Below the pieces are notes generated by a model. The model ran no database searches, was not told the origin of the DNA, and was given only the letters and a program-made list of their open reading frames with translations. Shown here in pieces: positions 26,074 to 33,815 of a stretch of 59,390 nucleotides of DNA. Position numbers and translations under genes: made by a program. This DNA is from a bacterium (lineage in GTDB: Bacteria > CAIJMQ01 > JAADFP01): the NCBI GenBank assembly GCA_027021085.1, contig JALUVB010000053.1, positions 1-59,390 of the forward strand, in the 5' to 3' direction. Each line of letters begins with the position of its first letter. The stretch's first letter is position 1.

Positions 26074-26505
26074 ATGAAAAAGCTAATTCTTTTCGTATTG
26101 CCCCTGTTTATTGCCGGGTGTGCTTCTCTTTCATACTATTCCCCTCCGGGAAATGAATCTCCTGTTGAGGAAGAAGGGATAAAGAAAGCCATAAAACAAA
26201 AGTTTGATGATATTCCCGTGCCTGAAAAGATGGTTCTCGATACCCAAAACTCCTTTATCTTTGACAACGGGAAAATACGCCTGGCCAACCTGAAATATTC
26301 CACCCGGCTTGCCCCTGAAGATGTTATCGCCTATTTCAAGAAACAGTTGCCACTACAGGGATGGGAGCTGATAAATATGGTAGAATATGGTATAAGTAGG
26401 CTCTCTTTTGCCAACGAAAATGAATCTCTGGAAATAGCCATTTATCCGGAGAGAAGAGGTTGCAGGGTTATTATTACTCTCACGCCAAAGTCATCCGGCT
26501 TGTGA
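26074..26505 (+). CDS. Lipoprotein of unknown function
   Basis: The 143-residue protein has a lipoprotein signal with lipobox in LFVLPLFIAGCASLS, so it should be lipid-anchored at the inner or outer membrane. The mature part has PVPEKMVLDTQNSF, LKYSTRLAPEDVIAYFKKQL and LPLQGWELINM, a pattern also seen in small lipoproteins of other Gram-negative bacteria. The fold looks like a single alpha-beta domain. It has an excellent ribosome binding site and is last in the transporter operon. No function can be assigned. Confidence 0.75.
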   Translation: MKKLILFVLPLFIAGCASLSYYSPPGNESPVEEEGIKKAIKQKFDDIPVPEKMVLDTQNSFIFDNGKIRLANLKYSTRLAPEDVIAYFKKQLPLQGWELINMVEYGISRLSFANENESLEIAIYPERRGCRVIITLTPKSSGL

Positions 26506-26511
26506 TATAAT
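26503..26511 (+). promoter_or_regulatory. Extended -10 promoter of the tRNA-envelope operon
   Basis: TGATATAAT (26503-26511) is a perfect extended -10 element at the stop codon of the lipoprotein gene. No good -35 box is present at 17 bp, as is usual for extended -10 promoters. Transcription would start near 26518, about 57 nt before tRNA-Gln. The leader has a possible hairpin, TGGGGT with ACCCCA, near 26549-26567. Confidence 0.45.
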
Positions 26512-26574
26512 TTTGCAAAAGGGAAGGTCCTGATACTCTTGCATTTTTTGGGGTGGGCTGTACCCCACTCTATT

Positions 26575-26647
26575 TGGGGAATAGTGTAATAGGTAACACG
26601 CCTGACTCTGGATCAGGTAATTGGAGGTTCGAGTCCTCCTTCCCCAG
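26575..26647 (+). tRNA. tRNA-Gln (CTG)
   Basis: A full cloverleaf of 73 nt: acceptor TGGGGAA with TTCCCCA, D-arm GTGT/ACAC, anticodon stem CCTGA/TCAGG with loop CTCTGGA giving anticodon CTG (reads CAG), and T-arm GGAGG-TTCGAGT-CCTCC. The discriminator base is G and no CCA is encoded. Only one base separates it from the next tRNA. Confidence 0.93.
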
Positions 26648-26648
26648 C

Positions 26649-26723
26649 GGCGCTATCGTCTAGGGGTTAGGATACGAGGCCCTCATCCTCGAGACCGGGG
26701 TTCGAATCCCCGTAGCGCCACCA
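26649..26723 (+). tRNA. tRNA-Glu (CTC), with encoded CCA
   Basis: Acceptor GGCGCTA pairs with TAGCGCC. The anticodon stem is CGAGG/CCTCG with loop CCCTCAT, anticodon CTC (reads GAG). The T-arm is CGGGG-TTCGAAT-CCCCG. Unlike its neighbours it encodes its CCA end (26721-26723), and the very next base is the A of the following gene's ATG. Confidence 0.94.
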
Positions 26724-27359
26724 ATGCGGGTTAATACAATTTTCCTCTCTGCGCTTTTTATTTCCCTGGCCTGGCATTTCATACTGGGCACGGTATTCGA
26801 CGTGTACTTTCCCCAGGAAAAGAAGAAAAGCAGGTTTTTCCCGGTTTATTACCTGAGAAGCGAGCCAACAGGCTCCTTTCCTTCAGGCGGGGTGCTTCCT
26901 TCCCTGGAACTGCCTTCTCTGGAAGCATTAGAACCTTCTTTGCCTGTTTCAGCGCCGGTACTTCTCAAGCCTGTTCTAAAAACTATCGCCTCAACATTCT
27001 CCCCCCCCGCCCGCAAGGAGAAGGTAACACGCCCCTCCTTCCGTTTTCCCTTCCCCCCTCCGCCTCCTGACAAAGATAAGTCCCTCCACATTTCCTGGAA
27101 AGAGGGGAAAAGGAAAGTTGTTGCCTATGCCCCCCCCGTCTATCCAATCCAGGCAGAAAAACAGGGGATGGAAGGCGTGGTGGAGCTTACATTCGTAGTA
27201 GATAAAAGAGGAGAGGTGAAAGAGGTAACCCTCAGAAAATCTTCCGGCTACCCGCTTCTGGATACCATATCCATTGAGCACTTATACCGCTGGAGATTTA
27301 CCCCGGGAGATGAAAAGAGCAAGGGTATGGTAAAATTTATATTTGAGCTGGAAAGATGA
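26724..27359 (+). CDS. TonB-like energy-transducing protein
   Basis: This 211-residue protein has one N-terminal transmembrane segment (TIFLSALFISLAWHFILG), a proline-rich periplasmic linker (residues 50-120, with FRFPFPPPPPDKDK), and a C-terminal TonB domain: APPVYPIQAEKQGMEGVVEL, VDKRGEVKEVTLRKSSGYPL and YRWRFTPGDEKS. It would carry proton-motive energy from the inner membrane to outer-membrane receptors or act in envelope integrity. The ATG follows the tRNA-Glu CCA with no gap and no ribosome binding site can exist, so it should be translated leaderless after tRNA processing. Confidence 0.9.
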   Translation: MRVNTIFLSALFISLAWHFILGTVFDVYFPQEKKKSRFFPVYYLRSEPTGSFPSGGVLPSLELPSLEALEPSLPVSAPVLLKPVLKTIASTFSPPARKEKVTRPSFRFPFPPPPPDKDKSLHISWKEGKRKVVAYAPPVYPIQAEKQGMEGVVELTFVVDKRGEVKEVTLRKSSGYPLLDTISIEHLYRWRFTPGDEKSKGMVKFIFELER

Positions 27360-28273
27360 GAAACAAAGAAAACCCTGGAAGCATTGTGTTTGGCTCTGTA
27401 GCCCTGGATACGCTGATTACGCCCGCGGGGAAAAGGGAAGACCTCCTGGGAGGGTCCGCTACGTATGCAGCATTGGGAGCCTCTTTTTTCACCCACCCTG
27501 TAATTCTTTCCTGCGTAGGTGAAGACTTTCCCCCTCGCTACCGGAAAGAGCTGGAAGAAAAAGGGGTTTCCCTGCAAGGGATGGAAATAAGAGAAGGAGA
27601 AACTTTTCGCTGGGTGGCTAAATACGGAGATACTCCCCAGGACCTGGAAGTCATTTCCACCTGCCAGAACGTGCTGGCAGATTACTTCCCCGACGTTCCC
27701 GCTTTCCTGCGCAAGCAAAAGTTTCTTTTGCTGGCAAATAATACCCCTGCTCTTCAGAAAGCAGTCCTTTCCCAGATGGAAGAGCGTCCTTTCGTAGTAT
27801 GGGATACCATGAAGTACTGGATAGATAACTACCGGGAAGACGTGGAAGAAATGTTCAATATAGTGGACCTGGTAATTATAAATGACGAAGAAGTGCGGAT
27901 TCTTTCCGGAGAAAGCAATATCTTTAAAGCCGCAGAATCACTTTTCAAGCGGGGTGTTTCCAGGATAATCATAAAGAAAGGCGAGCATGGCGCAATATAC
28001 TATTCTTCCCACAATTCGCTATTGCTTCTGCCTGCCTACCCGGTTAAGGAATGCCTTGACCCCACCGGAGCAGGAGATACATTTGCCGGAGCACTAACCG
28101 GCTACCTGGAGAAAAACGGTGTCTCCCCTTCTTCTTTGAAACATGCCCTCCTCTATGCTACAATAATTGCGTCCTTCACGGTGGAAGGATGGGGGGTGGA
28201 AAGGTTAATCGGGCTGGATAAAACAGCCGTGGAGAGAAGGTTAAATAATTTTCGCCAATGGACGCGGGTGTAG
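27356..28273 (+). CDS. PfkB family carbohydrate kinase
   Basis: The 305-residue protein has the ribokinase-like layout: GSVALDTLI at the N-terminus, GGSATYAALGASFF for sugar binding, and the C-terminal catalytic signature DPTGAGDTFAGALTGYL. It should phosphorylate a sugar or nucleoside with ATP. The start overlaps the TonB-like stop as ATGA. The stop codon TAG (28271-28273) is part of tRNA-Gly, so the coding region and the tRNA share 10 bases. The substrate is unknown; nucleoside kinases of this family are one option. Confidence 0.88.
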   Translation: MRNKENPGSIVFGSVALDTLITPAGKREDLLGGSATYAALGASFFTHPVILSCVGEDFPPRYRKELEEKGVSLQGMEIREGETFRWVAKYGDTPQDLEVISTCQNVLADYFPDVPAFLRKQKFLLLANNTPALQKAVLSQMEERPFVVWDTMKYWIDNYREDVEEMFNIVDLVIINDEEVRILSGESNIFKAAESLFKRGVSRIIIKKGEHGAIYYSSHNSLLLLPAYPVKECLDPTGAGDTFAGALTGYLEKNGVSPSSLKHALLYATIIASFTVEGWGVERLIGLDKTAVERRLNNFRQWTRV

Positions 28274-28335
28274 TTCAGTGGTAGAACGCGAGCTTCCCAG
28301 GCTCGATGTCAGGGGTTCAAATCCCCTCACCCGCT
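28264..28335 (+). tRNA. tRNA-Gly (CCC)
   Basis: A 72-nt cloverleaf: acceptor GCGGGTG with CACCCGC, anticodon stem CGAGC/GCTCG with loop TTCCCAG, anticodon CCC (reads GGG), T-arm AGGGG-TTCAAAT-CCCCT. The discriminator is T and no CCA is encoded. Its first ten bases also encode the last codons and stop of the PfkB kinase. Confidence 0.93.
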
Positions 28336-28342
28336 CAGATGC

Positions 28343-28999
28343 ATGAAGAAAGTAAGTATATTATTCATAGTACTCCTCATCCTTTCCGGGTGTGCTACCT
28401 ATAAACCTCCTGTTCCTTCACCTGCACCTTCTCCCGTGGGCGTGTACCACGAAGTAAAAAAAGGCGAGACCCTGTGGAGGATATCCCGTGCCTATGGTGT
28501 TGATTGGAGGACAATTATAAAAGTCAACCGCATCGAGAACCCCAATGAGATTAAGCCGGGAGACAAATTGTTCATACCGGGAGCAAAAGAGCAGAAAACA
28601 GTCCCTCCCCTTCCTGTCCTGGTGCAAGGTGAAGAAGAATTTATCTGGCCGGCGCGCGGTAAAATAATCCGCTACTTCGGAAAAGGAAAAAAGAGAAATG
28701 CCCGGGGTATTGATATTGCCGTCCCTATAGGGACAGAGATAAAAGCTGCCAGTTCTGGTAAAATAGTTTTTGCCGGTCCCAAAAGAGGGTTTGGGGAACT
28801 GGTAATTATAGACCATGGGAATGGATATGCAACAGTATATGCCCATAATTCCCGCCTTCTGGTTAAGGAGGGTGATTACGTGAAGCAGGGAGAAGTCATT
28901 GCCCTGAGCGGTGATTGGGGCAATTGCGATGAACCCATGCTGCATTTTGAAATAAGGGAAGGAAATGAAGCTAAAAATCCTCTTAATTATCTGCCTTAG
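28343..28999 (+). CDS. NlpD-like lipoprotein: LysM plus degenerate LytM (M23) domain
   Basis: The 218-residue protein has a lipobox (LLILSGCATYK), a LysM peptidoglycan-binding domain (YHEVKKGETLWRISRAYGVD to KPGDKLFIPG) and a C-terminal M23/LytM domain. In that domain two zinc ligands are replaced: the usual HxGxD is ARGID, and the HLH motif reads MLH. The domain is therefore probably not a peptidase but an activator of cell-wall amidases, as in NlpD and EnvC. The ATG lies 7 nt after the tRNA-Gly 3' end, without a ribosome binding site. Confidence 0.88.
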   Translation: MKKVSILFIVLLILSGCATYKPPVPSPAPSPVGVYHEVKKGETLWRISRAYGVDWRTIIKVNRIENPNEIKPGDKLFIPGAKEQKTVPPLPVLVQGEEEFIWPARGKIIRYFGKGKKRNARGIDIAVPIGTEIKAASSGKIVFAGPKRGFGELVIIDHGNGYATVYAHNSRLLVKEGDYVKQGEVIALSGDWGNCDEPMLHFEIREGNEAKNPLNYLP

Positions 29000-29939
29000 T
29001 TTAATAAGTACTGGATACGCTTTTTCCTACTGGGAATGGACACCGGAGACAGGGAAATGGATTAACCCCAAGTATGCACCCAAACCTACCCCGGAAGAAC
29101 AATGGAAATACGCGCTCTCCCTATACCAGGGGAAAGATTACGAGAAAGCCTTAAAAGAATTCCGGAAGTTAATTAAATATTATTCCCGCTCCTCACAGGC
29201 ACCCCAGGCGCAATTCATGATAGGTCAATGCCTGGAAAAGCTCGGGAAACCCTACGAAGCCGCCCTTGCATACCAGAAAGTAGTGGAAAATTATCCCCGC
29301 TACCCCAAACTGGAAGAAGTGGCCAGACGAGAGAAAGCAATTGCAGATAAACTTTTTGCAAGTAAGACCACGGGGATATTACCCCGCGCCAAGGAATTTC
29401 TTACCCTGACCCGCTGGGAGAAAGCGGCAAAGATTTATGGTTTCCTCCTGAAAAATTTCCCCTACTGGAAGGAAGCAGACCGCATAAAATTCCGTATGGG
29501 GGAATCCTTTATTAAGGCCGGAAAATACGAGAAGGCAATAAATGAATTTACTGAATTGACCCAGGACTACCCCAATTCTCCCCTGGTAGAAGAAGCCTAT
29601 TACCAGATAGCTCTGACTGAGGTAAAAAGAAGCGAAAAGTCTCCCTACGACGCAGAGCTTAAGGAGAAGGCTGAAAGGGCACTGCGAGATTTCATCTACC
29701 AGCACCCCTCTTCTCCTTTCCGCAAAAAGGCAGAAGAGAAGCTTTCTGCCCTGAGAGAAAAGTGGGCCTGGGAAACCTATAAAGTGGCGAAATTCTATGA
29801 GAAAAATGCGGACTATCTCGCTGCCCTGTTGTACTACCAGGAGGTTAAAAATAAATTCCCGGATACAACATGGGGCAAAGCATCAGAAAGTAAGATAAAA
29901 TGGTTAAAAGAGCTTGGCTATTCTTTGCCATCTTCCTGA
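28965..29939 (+). CDS. BamD-like TPR outer-membrane assembly protein
   Basis: The 324-residue protein has a signal peptide (LKILLIICLSLISTGYAF) but no lipobox cysteine. Six or more TPR-like helical repeats follow, e.g. EEQWKYALSLYQGKDYEKAL, AQFMIGQCLEKLGKPYEAAL, RIKFRMGESFIKAGKYEKAI and VEEAYYQIALTEVKRSE. The pattern fits BamD or YbgF/CpoB-like proteins of the envelope. The start has a GGGAAGGAA ribosome binding site and overlaps the preceding gene by 35 bp. The lack of a lipid anchor means the BamD label is a family resemblance only. Confidence 0.75.
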   Translation: MKLKILLIICLSLISTGYAFSYWEWTPETGKWINPKYAPKPTPEEQWKYALSLYQGKDYEKALKEFRKLIKYYSRSSQAPQAQFMIGQCLEKLGKPYEAALAYQKVVENYPRYPKLEEVARREKAIADKLFASKTTGILPRAKEFLTLTRWEKAAKIYGFLLKNFPYWKEADRIKFRMGESFIKAGKYEKAINEFTELTQDYPNSPLVEEAYYQIALTEVKRSEKSPYDAELKEKAERALRDFIYQHPSSPFRKKAEEKLSALREKWAWETYKVAKFYEKNADYLAALLYYQEVKNKFPDTTWGKASESKIKWLKELGYSLPSS

Positions 29940-30379
29940 GCGGGTGTGCTACCTACCAATCCCTGCCTGTTTCGGATATCAGGATAAGCATAGGTAGTTT
30001 TGCAAACCTCACTTATGCCAGTGGCATTACCGCGGTTCTGAAGAAAAAGTTAGCCGAAGAAGCGTCTTCCTGGGGGATAAAGGTAGGCCCGGCGGAAAGA
30101 GTTCTAAGCGGGGAAATAACAGAAATTGATTATCAACCTCTTTTTTACGGCGAAGATAAGAAAATTGTAGGGCTGAAGGCAAAAATAAAAGTAAAAGTTA
30201 AAATGCGGGAAAGAGGGAAAACAGTCTGGGACAAGGAGTTCCAGGAAGAGGTGGTCTCTTTTCCCCAGGGCAGCTGGAAGGAGCCGCGGAAAGAGTTACT
30301 GGAGAGGTTATGCAAAAGGGTGGCACAAAAGATAATATTCTATCTCCGTTATGAGCAATCCAATAGACATCTCCGCTAA
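29900..30379 (+). CDS. LptE-like LPS-assembly lipoprotein
   Basis: The 159-residue protein has a lipobox (FFAIFLSGCATYQ) and a small alpha-beta domain: SDIRISIGSFANLTYASGIT, LTAVLKKKLAEEASSW-type helix, VLSGEITEIDYQPLFY, then alternating strands KAKIKVKVKM and VWDKEFQEEVV. This matches the LptE family, which plugs the LptD pore in the outer membrane and guides LPS to the surface. It overlaps both neighbours (40 bp and 29 bp), in the lptE-holA order known from many Gram-negative genomes, which strengthens the call. Confidence 0.8.
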   Translation: MVKRAWLFFAIFLSGCATYQSLPVSDIRISIGSFANLTYASGITAVLKKKLAEEASSWGIKVGPAERVLSGEITEIDYQPLFYGEDKKIVGLKAKIKVKVKMRERGKTVWDKEFQEEVVSFPQGSWKEPRKELLERLCKRVAQKIIFYLRYEQSNRHLR

Positions 30380-31331
30380 AGTATTACAGAGCAAATCCAA
30401 GTTTATCCTCTTCTGGGGAGAGGAAGATTTCCTGAAAGAAGAAGCTCTCAAAGCCCTCAAGCAGGAAATAAAGTCTCCCCTATTCAACTGGAAAGTGTTT
30501 AAAGGAGAAGAACCCAACCAGCGGGAAATCTTTTCCTACTTAATCTCTTACCCGTTTTTTTCTTCCTGGAAAGTACTGGTGATTAAGAGGGCAGAAAAAG
30601 CCCCGGTTTCTCTATTAAAGGGAATAAAGGAAATACTTCCTCGTATTCCTGCCTCGGTCAAAATAATTGCCGTAGCGGGAAAAAACAAAGATAAATGGGA
30701 AAAAGCCTTCCCGCAAATCAGCCAGATAAAATTTTCCCCGCTTAAAGAACCCCAGATACTAATGTGGATTAAAGAGACATTGAAAAGAGAAGGAAAAGAA
30801 ATAGAGGGGGAAGCCCTGAGGCTGCTCTTTGAGATGAACAGGGGTAATCTTTATGCCCTGCATAATGAAATAGAGAAGCTTGTCAACTTCACCGGCGCAA
30901 GAACCAGAATAACAGGAAAAGACGTGGAAACAGTAACTTCGGAAGGCAAAGCAGTCTCCCTGTACAATCTTATACTTTCTCTCCTGGTAAATGACCTGCA
31001 AGGCACAATAAAAGAATGGCAACGCTTAAGGTTGGAAGGCGTATCTCCCTTCTCGCTTATAGGCCTGCTCACCTGGGAATTAGGGAGGATTGGATGCTTC
31101 AAGGAAGAGGTTGAGGCACGAGTATCACCCTATTCCCTCTTTCAAAAATACAGAATCTGGCGCGTAGAATGGCAAAAAGCTTATCGAGATATAGTAAAGA
31201 TGTGGTCATGGGAGAGAATTAAAGACTCCTATTTCCTTCTTCAGGAACTAGACCTGCGGTTGAAAAGTGGCTATCCTCCCTCCCCTCTTATAGAACTTTT
31301 TTTCTACCGATTTGTCAGGAAACGAGTTTGA
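30351..31331 (+). CDS. holA: DNA polymerase III, delta subunit
   Basis: The 326-residue protein has the HolA layout: FILFWGEEDFLKEEALKAL near the N-terminus, FPFFSSWKVLVIKRAEKAP-type strand region, then LLFEMNRGNLYALHNEIEKL and the C-terminal clamp-loader collar helices (LYNLILSLLVNDLQGTIKEW). Delta opens the sliding clamp within the clamp-loader complex. It overlaps the lptE-like gene by 29 bp and closes the tRNA-envelope operon. There is no clear ribosome binding site, so translation is probably coupled. Confidence 0.9.
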   Translation: MSNPIDISAKVLQSKSKFILFWGEEDFLKEEALKALKQEIKSPLFNWKVFKGEEPNQREIFSYLISYPFFSSWKVLVIKRAEKAPVSLLKGIKEILPRIPASVKIIAVAGKNKDKWEKAFPQISQIKFSPLKEPQILMWIKETLKREGKEIEGEALRLLFEMNRGNLYALHNEIEKLVNFTGARTRITGKDVETVTSEGKAVSLYNLILSLLVNDLQGTIKEWQRLRLEGVSPFSLIGLLTWELGRIGCFKEEVEARVSPYSLFQKYRIWRVEWQKAYRDIVKMWSWERIKDSYFLLQELDLRLKSGYPPSPLIELFFYRFVRKRV

Positions 31332-31418
31332 AAAAAGTTCCACACTCTGTTAATATATGCACTTGTTTTGGGGTAACCAATGAGTATGTATTTTATGAGA
31401 AAAAGGAGGAGGTAGATA

Positions 31419-31658
31419 ATGGCTGAAGAACTGCTTACCAAAAGTCTGAAATGTGGGAAAAGGATCTATCATTTTAACCTTAAAAAGACTACCGGAGGTA
31501 ACAAATACCTGGATATTGTGGAAATAAGGCCTCAGGGAGATACGAGAGAAAAAGACAGGATAGTGATATTTGAGGACCATATTGAGGAATTCATGAGCAC
31601 TCTTAGTGACATGGCCTCAAATCTCCTGGAAGAGGAAAATACCGAAAGTTCCCAATAA
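31419..31658 (+). CDS. DUF3276 PUR-domain nucleic-acid-binding protein
   Basis: The 79-residue protein MAEELLTKSLKCGKRIYHFN contains one PUR repeat (KRIYHFNLKKTTGGNKYLDI, then a helix in FEDHIEEFMSTLSDM). Bacterial members form dimers that bind single-stranded DNA or RNA. It has a strong AGGAGGAG ribosome binding site. The upstream 87 bp hold AT-rich promoter-like sequence (31351-31400) but no clear consensus pair. It is followed closely by a glycosyltransferase gene, probably by chance. Confidence 0.85.
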   Translation: MAEELLTKSLKCGKRIYHFNLKKTTGGNKYLDIVEIRPQGDTREKDRIVIFEDHIEEFMSTLSDMASNLLEEENTESSQ

Positions 31659-31661
31659 GGG

Positions 31662-32777
31662 GTGAAAAGAATAAAAATCCTTCATCTTGTCTCCACTCTT
31701 GCCATAGGAGGGGTACAGAAACAGATTGCAGAGGTGGCAAAAAGGCTGGAGGGGGATGAGTTTGACAATTACGTGGGGACTTTTTCCTCCGGGCGGGTCA
31801 GGGAATTCTTAAAAACAGCGGATATCCCCGTGGCGGTTTTTCGCAGGGATTTTCGTTTTGACCCTTTTCTTCCTTTCCGGGTTGCTGCCTACCTGAGGGA
31901 AAAAAAGATAGATATCCTGCATACCTATCTTTTCACTGCCAACACCTGGGGAAGACTGGGGGGTATTATTGCCCGCACACCAGTGATTGTAGCCTCGGAG
32001 AGAAATGCCATCCCCTGGAAAAATTGTCTTCATATCTTCCTGGATTCCGTATTGAGTTTTCCCACTTCCCGTATTGTTGCCTGTTCATACGCGGTTAAGG
32101 AATTAAACCGGAAGAAAGGATTTATCAGAGGAGAAAAGATAAAAGTAATCTACAATGGCGTAGATACGGAGAAGTTCAGCCCCGGCGATAAAAAAAAGAG
32201 CCGGGAAAAACTCAACCTGCCGCAGCATGCTTTTATCGTGGGGAGCTTAGGAAGACTGCACCGGTGCAAAGGATACCGGTACCTCCTGCAGGCAGTAAGC
32301 CTGCTCAAGAAGAAATATCCGGATATCTACCTGGTAATAGTAGGCGAAGGTGAGGAACGCAGCAACTTAGAAAAATTAACCGCGCAGCTTGACCTGGGGA
32401 AAAGGGCAATTTTCAGCGGGGAAGTGGCAGAACCTTTGCCTTTTATCCGGAGCTGGGATATAGGGGTATTTCCTTCTCTTTATGAGGGATTCGGCATCAG
32501 CATTGCAGAAACCATGGCCTGCGGTATTCCGGTAATTGCCTCCCGCACCGGCGGAATACCTGAGGTAGTGGGAGCAGCAGGAATAATAGTGGAAAGGAAG
32601 CATCCGCGCCAGCTGGCAAAAGCCATAGAGCAGATGATAACTTCGCCTTCTCTGCGGGAAACACTGGGAAAAGAAGGCAGGGAAAGAATAAAAAGTTACT
32701 TCTCCCTCTCCAAAACAGTAAACGAGTGGGCTAACCTTTATCTCTCACTCTACCGGGAGAAAATCAGCCGGGGATAG
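31662..32777 (+). CDS. GT4 glycosyltransferase outside the main cluster
   Basis: The 371-residue enzyme starts with GTG at 31662, 3 bp after the previous stop. Signatures are LAIGGVQKQIAEVAKRL, HTYLFTANTWGRLGG, VIYNGVDTEKFSPG, GSLGRLHRCKGYRYLLQAV and YEGFGISIAETMACGIPVIA with E-x7-E. It is related to the two paralogues in the main cluster. It probably builds an envelope glycan. Its 3' end converges on the pseudouridine synthase gene. Confidence 0.9.
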   Translation: MKRIKILHLVSTLAIGGVQKQIAEVAKRLEGDEFDNYVGTFSSGRVREFLKTADIPVAVFRRDFRFDPFLPFRVAAYLREKKIDILHTYLFTANTWGRLGGIIARTPVIVASERNAIPWKNCLHIFLDSVLSFPTSRIVACSYAVKELNRKKGFIRGEKIKVIYNGVDTEKFSPGDKKKSREKLNLPQHAFIVGSLGRLHRCKGYRYLLQAVSLLKKKYPDIYLVIVGEGEERSNLEKLTAQLDLGKRAIFSGEVAEPLPFIRSWDIGVFPSLYEGFGISIAETMACGIPVIASRTGGIPEVVGAAGIIVERKHPRQLAKAIEQMITSPSLRETLGKEGRERIKSYFSLSKTVNEWANLYLSLYREKISRG

Positions 32778-32789
32778 GCGGCCATTGCT

Positions 32790-33512
32790 TTACCCCTCAT
32801 CCGGAAACGGTTTAAATTCGCCCACTTCCTCCCGGGTAAGAAAGCGATATTCTCCCGGCCTGAGGTCCCCCAGCTTGAAAGGGCCGATTTTTATCCTCTT
32901 TAACCTGGTAACTGTATAACCGAGCGCAGCAAACATTCGCTTGATTTCCCTGTTTCTTCCCTCCCGCAGAGTAAGTTTAACCCAGGCTCTGTTAATATCT
33001 TTTTTTACTACAGTTGCCCGGGCTGGCAGCGTCATGCCGTCTTCCAGTCGGATACCTTTTCTTACCTGTTCCAAATCTCTGCGGGAAGGGATTCCTGAGA
33101 GCTCGACAAGATAGGTCTTGGAGATTCCGTAGCGGGGATGCAGCAGGATATTTGCAAACTCGCCGTCATTGGTAAAAATGAGCAGCCCCTCGGCATCGAA
33201 GTCAAGCCGTCCTACGGGAAAGAGGCGAGTAGGAATATCTTTAAGCAGGTCTGCTACGGTTTTTCTTCCCTGGGGGTCGGAAAGAGAAGTGATATAGTAG
33301 CGAGGCTTGTAAAGCAAAAGGTAGAGTTTTTCCGGTAAGGTAATTACTTTGCCTTTCACCTCTATTTTATGTATGCGCGGGTCTACTTTTGTTCCCAGCC
33401 TGGTAATAACTTCTCCGTCCACTTTTACTTTTCCCTCTTTAATCAGTTGTTCTGCGCTTCTGCGGGAAGCTATTCCTGCCCGGGAAATAATTTTTTGTAA
33501 ACGTTCTTCCAT
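32790..33512 (-). CDS. rluB: RsuA/RluB-type pseudouridine synthase
   Basis: The 240-residue protein has an N-terminal S4 RNA-binding domain (RLQKIISRAGIASRRSAEQL) and a catalytic domain with the active-site aspartate in FPVGRLDFDAEGLLIFTNDG. The late GRNREIKRMFAALGY and LKRIKIGPF motifs are typical of RluB/RsuA. It isomerises uridine in 23S or, less likely, 16S rRNA. RluB is favoured by the presence of the S4 domain and length, but RsuA and RluE are related. Confidence 0.9.
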   Translation of the reverse strand: MEERLQKIISRAGIASRRSAEQLIKEGKVKVDGEVITRLGTKVDPRIHKIEVKGKVITLPEKLYLLLYKPRYYITSLSDPQGRKTVADLLKDIPTRLFPVGRLDFDAEGLLIFTNDGEFANILLHPRYGISKTYLVELSGIPSRRDLEQVRKGIRLEDGMTLPARATVVKKDINRAWVKLTLREGRNREIKRMFAALGYTVTRLKRIKIGPFKLGDLRPGEYRFLTREEVGEFKPFPDEG

Positions 33513-33524
33513 CTACCCATCCAT

Positions 33525-33815
33525 CTAAAGTCTATGCTCTAAGGTCCACCCCTCGCTACCCGCTACTAACTACTCACTACCGTCTACTCGCTACTGTTTA
33601 CTATTCACTGTTTACTATTTCCCCAGTCTATAGTCTAAAGTCTAAGGTCTATAGTCTATGTGCTCTCCTGGATGCCTGCTTTCGCAGGCATGACAGGTGG
33701 GCAGGATACCAACTCCCTGCTTACTGTCCCTTGTTCTGTATCTTTTATCCTGCATCCCCCTCTCCCAGTCTAAGGTCTACAGTCTATAGTCTAAAGTCTA
33801 TGGTCTAACATCTAA
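33525..33815. repeat. Intergenic mosaic of heptad repeats, block C
   Basis: The space between the rluB-type gene and hflX is filled by repeats. In order: CGCTACY heptads (33547-33596), YACTRYT heptads (33594-33620), RGTCTAW heptads (33625-33660), the palindrome ATGCCTGC-TTTC-GCAGGCAT (33672-33691) and more RGTCTAW heptads (33767-33814). The last heptad includes the hflX stop codon itself (TAG on the minus strand, 33812-33814). Confidence 0.85.

Noticed and set aside
26549-26567. Hairpin TGGGGT...ACCCCA before tRNA-Gln as a terminator or riboswitch
   Set aside because: No T-run follows it on either strand, and the 57-nt leader is too short for a recognisable riboswitch.
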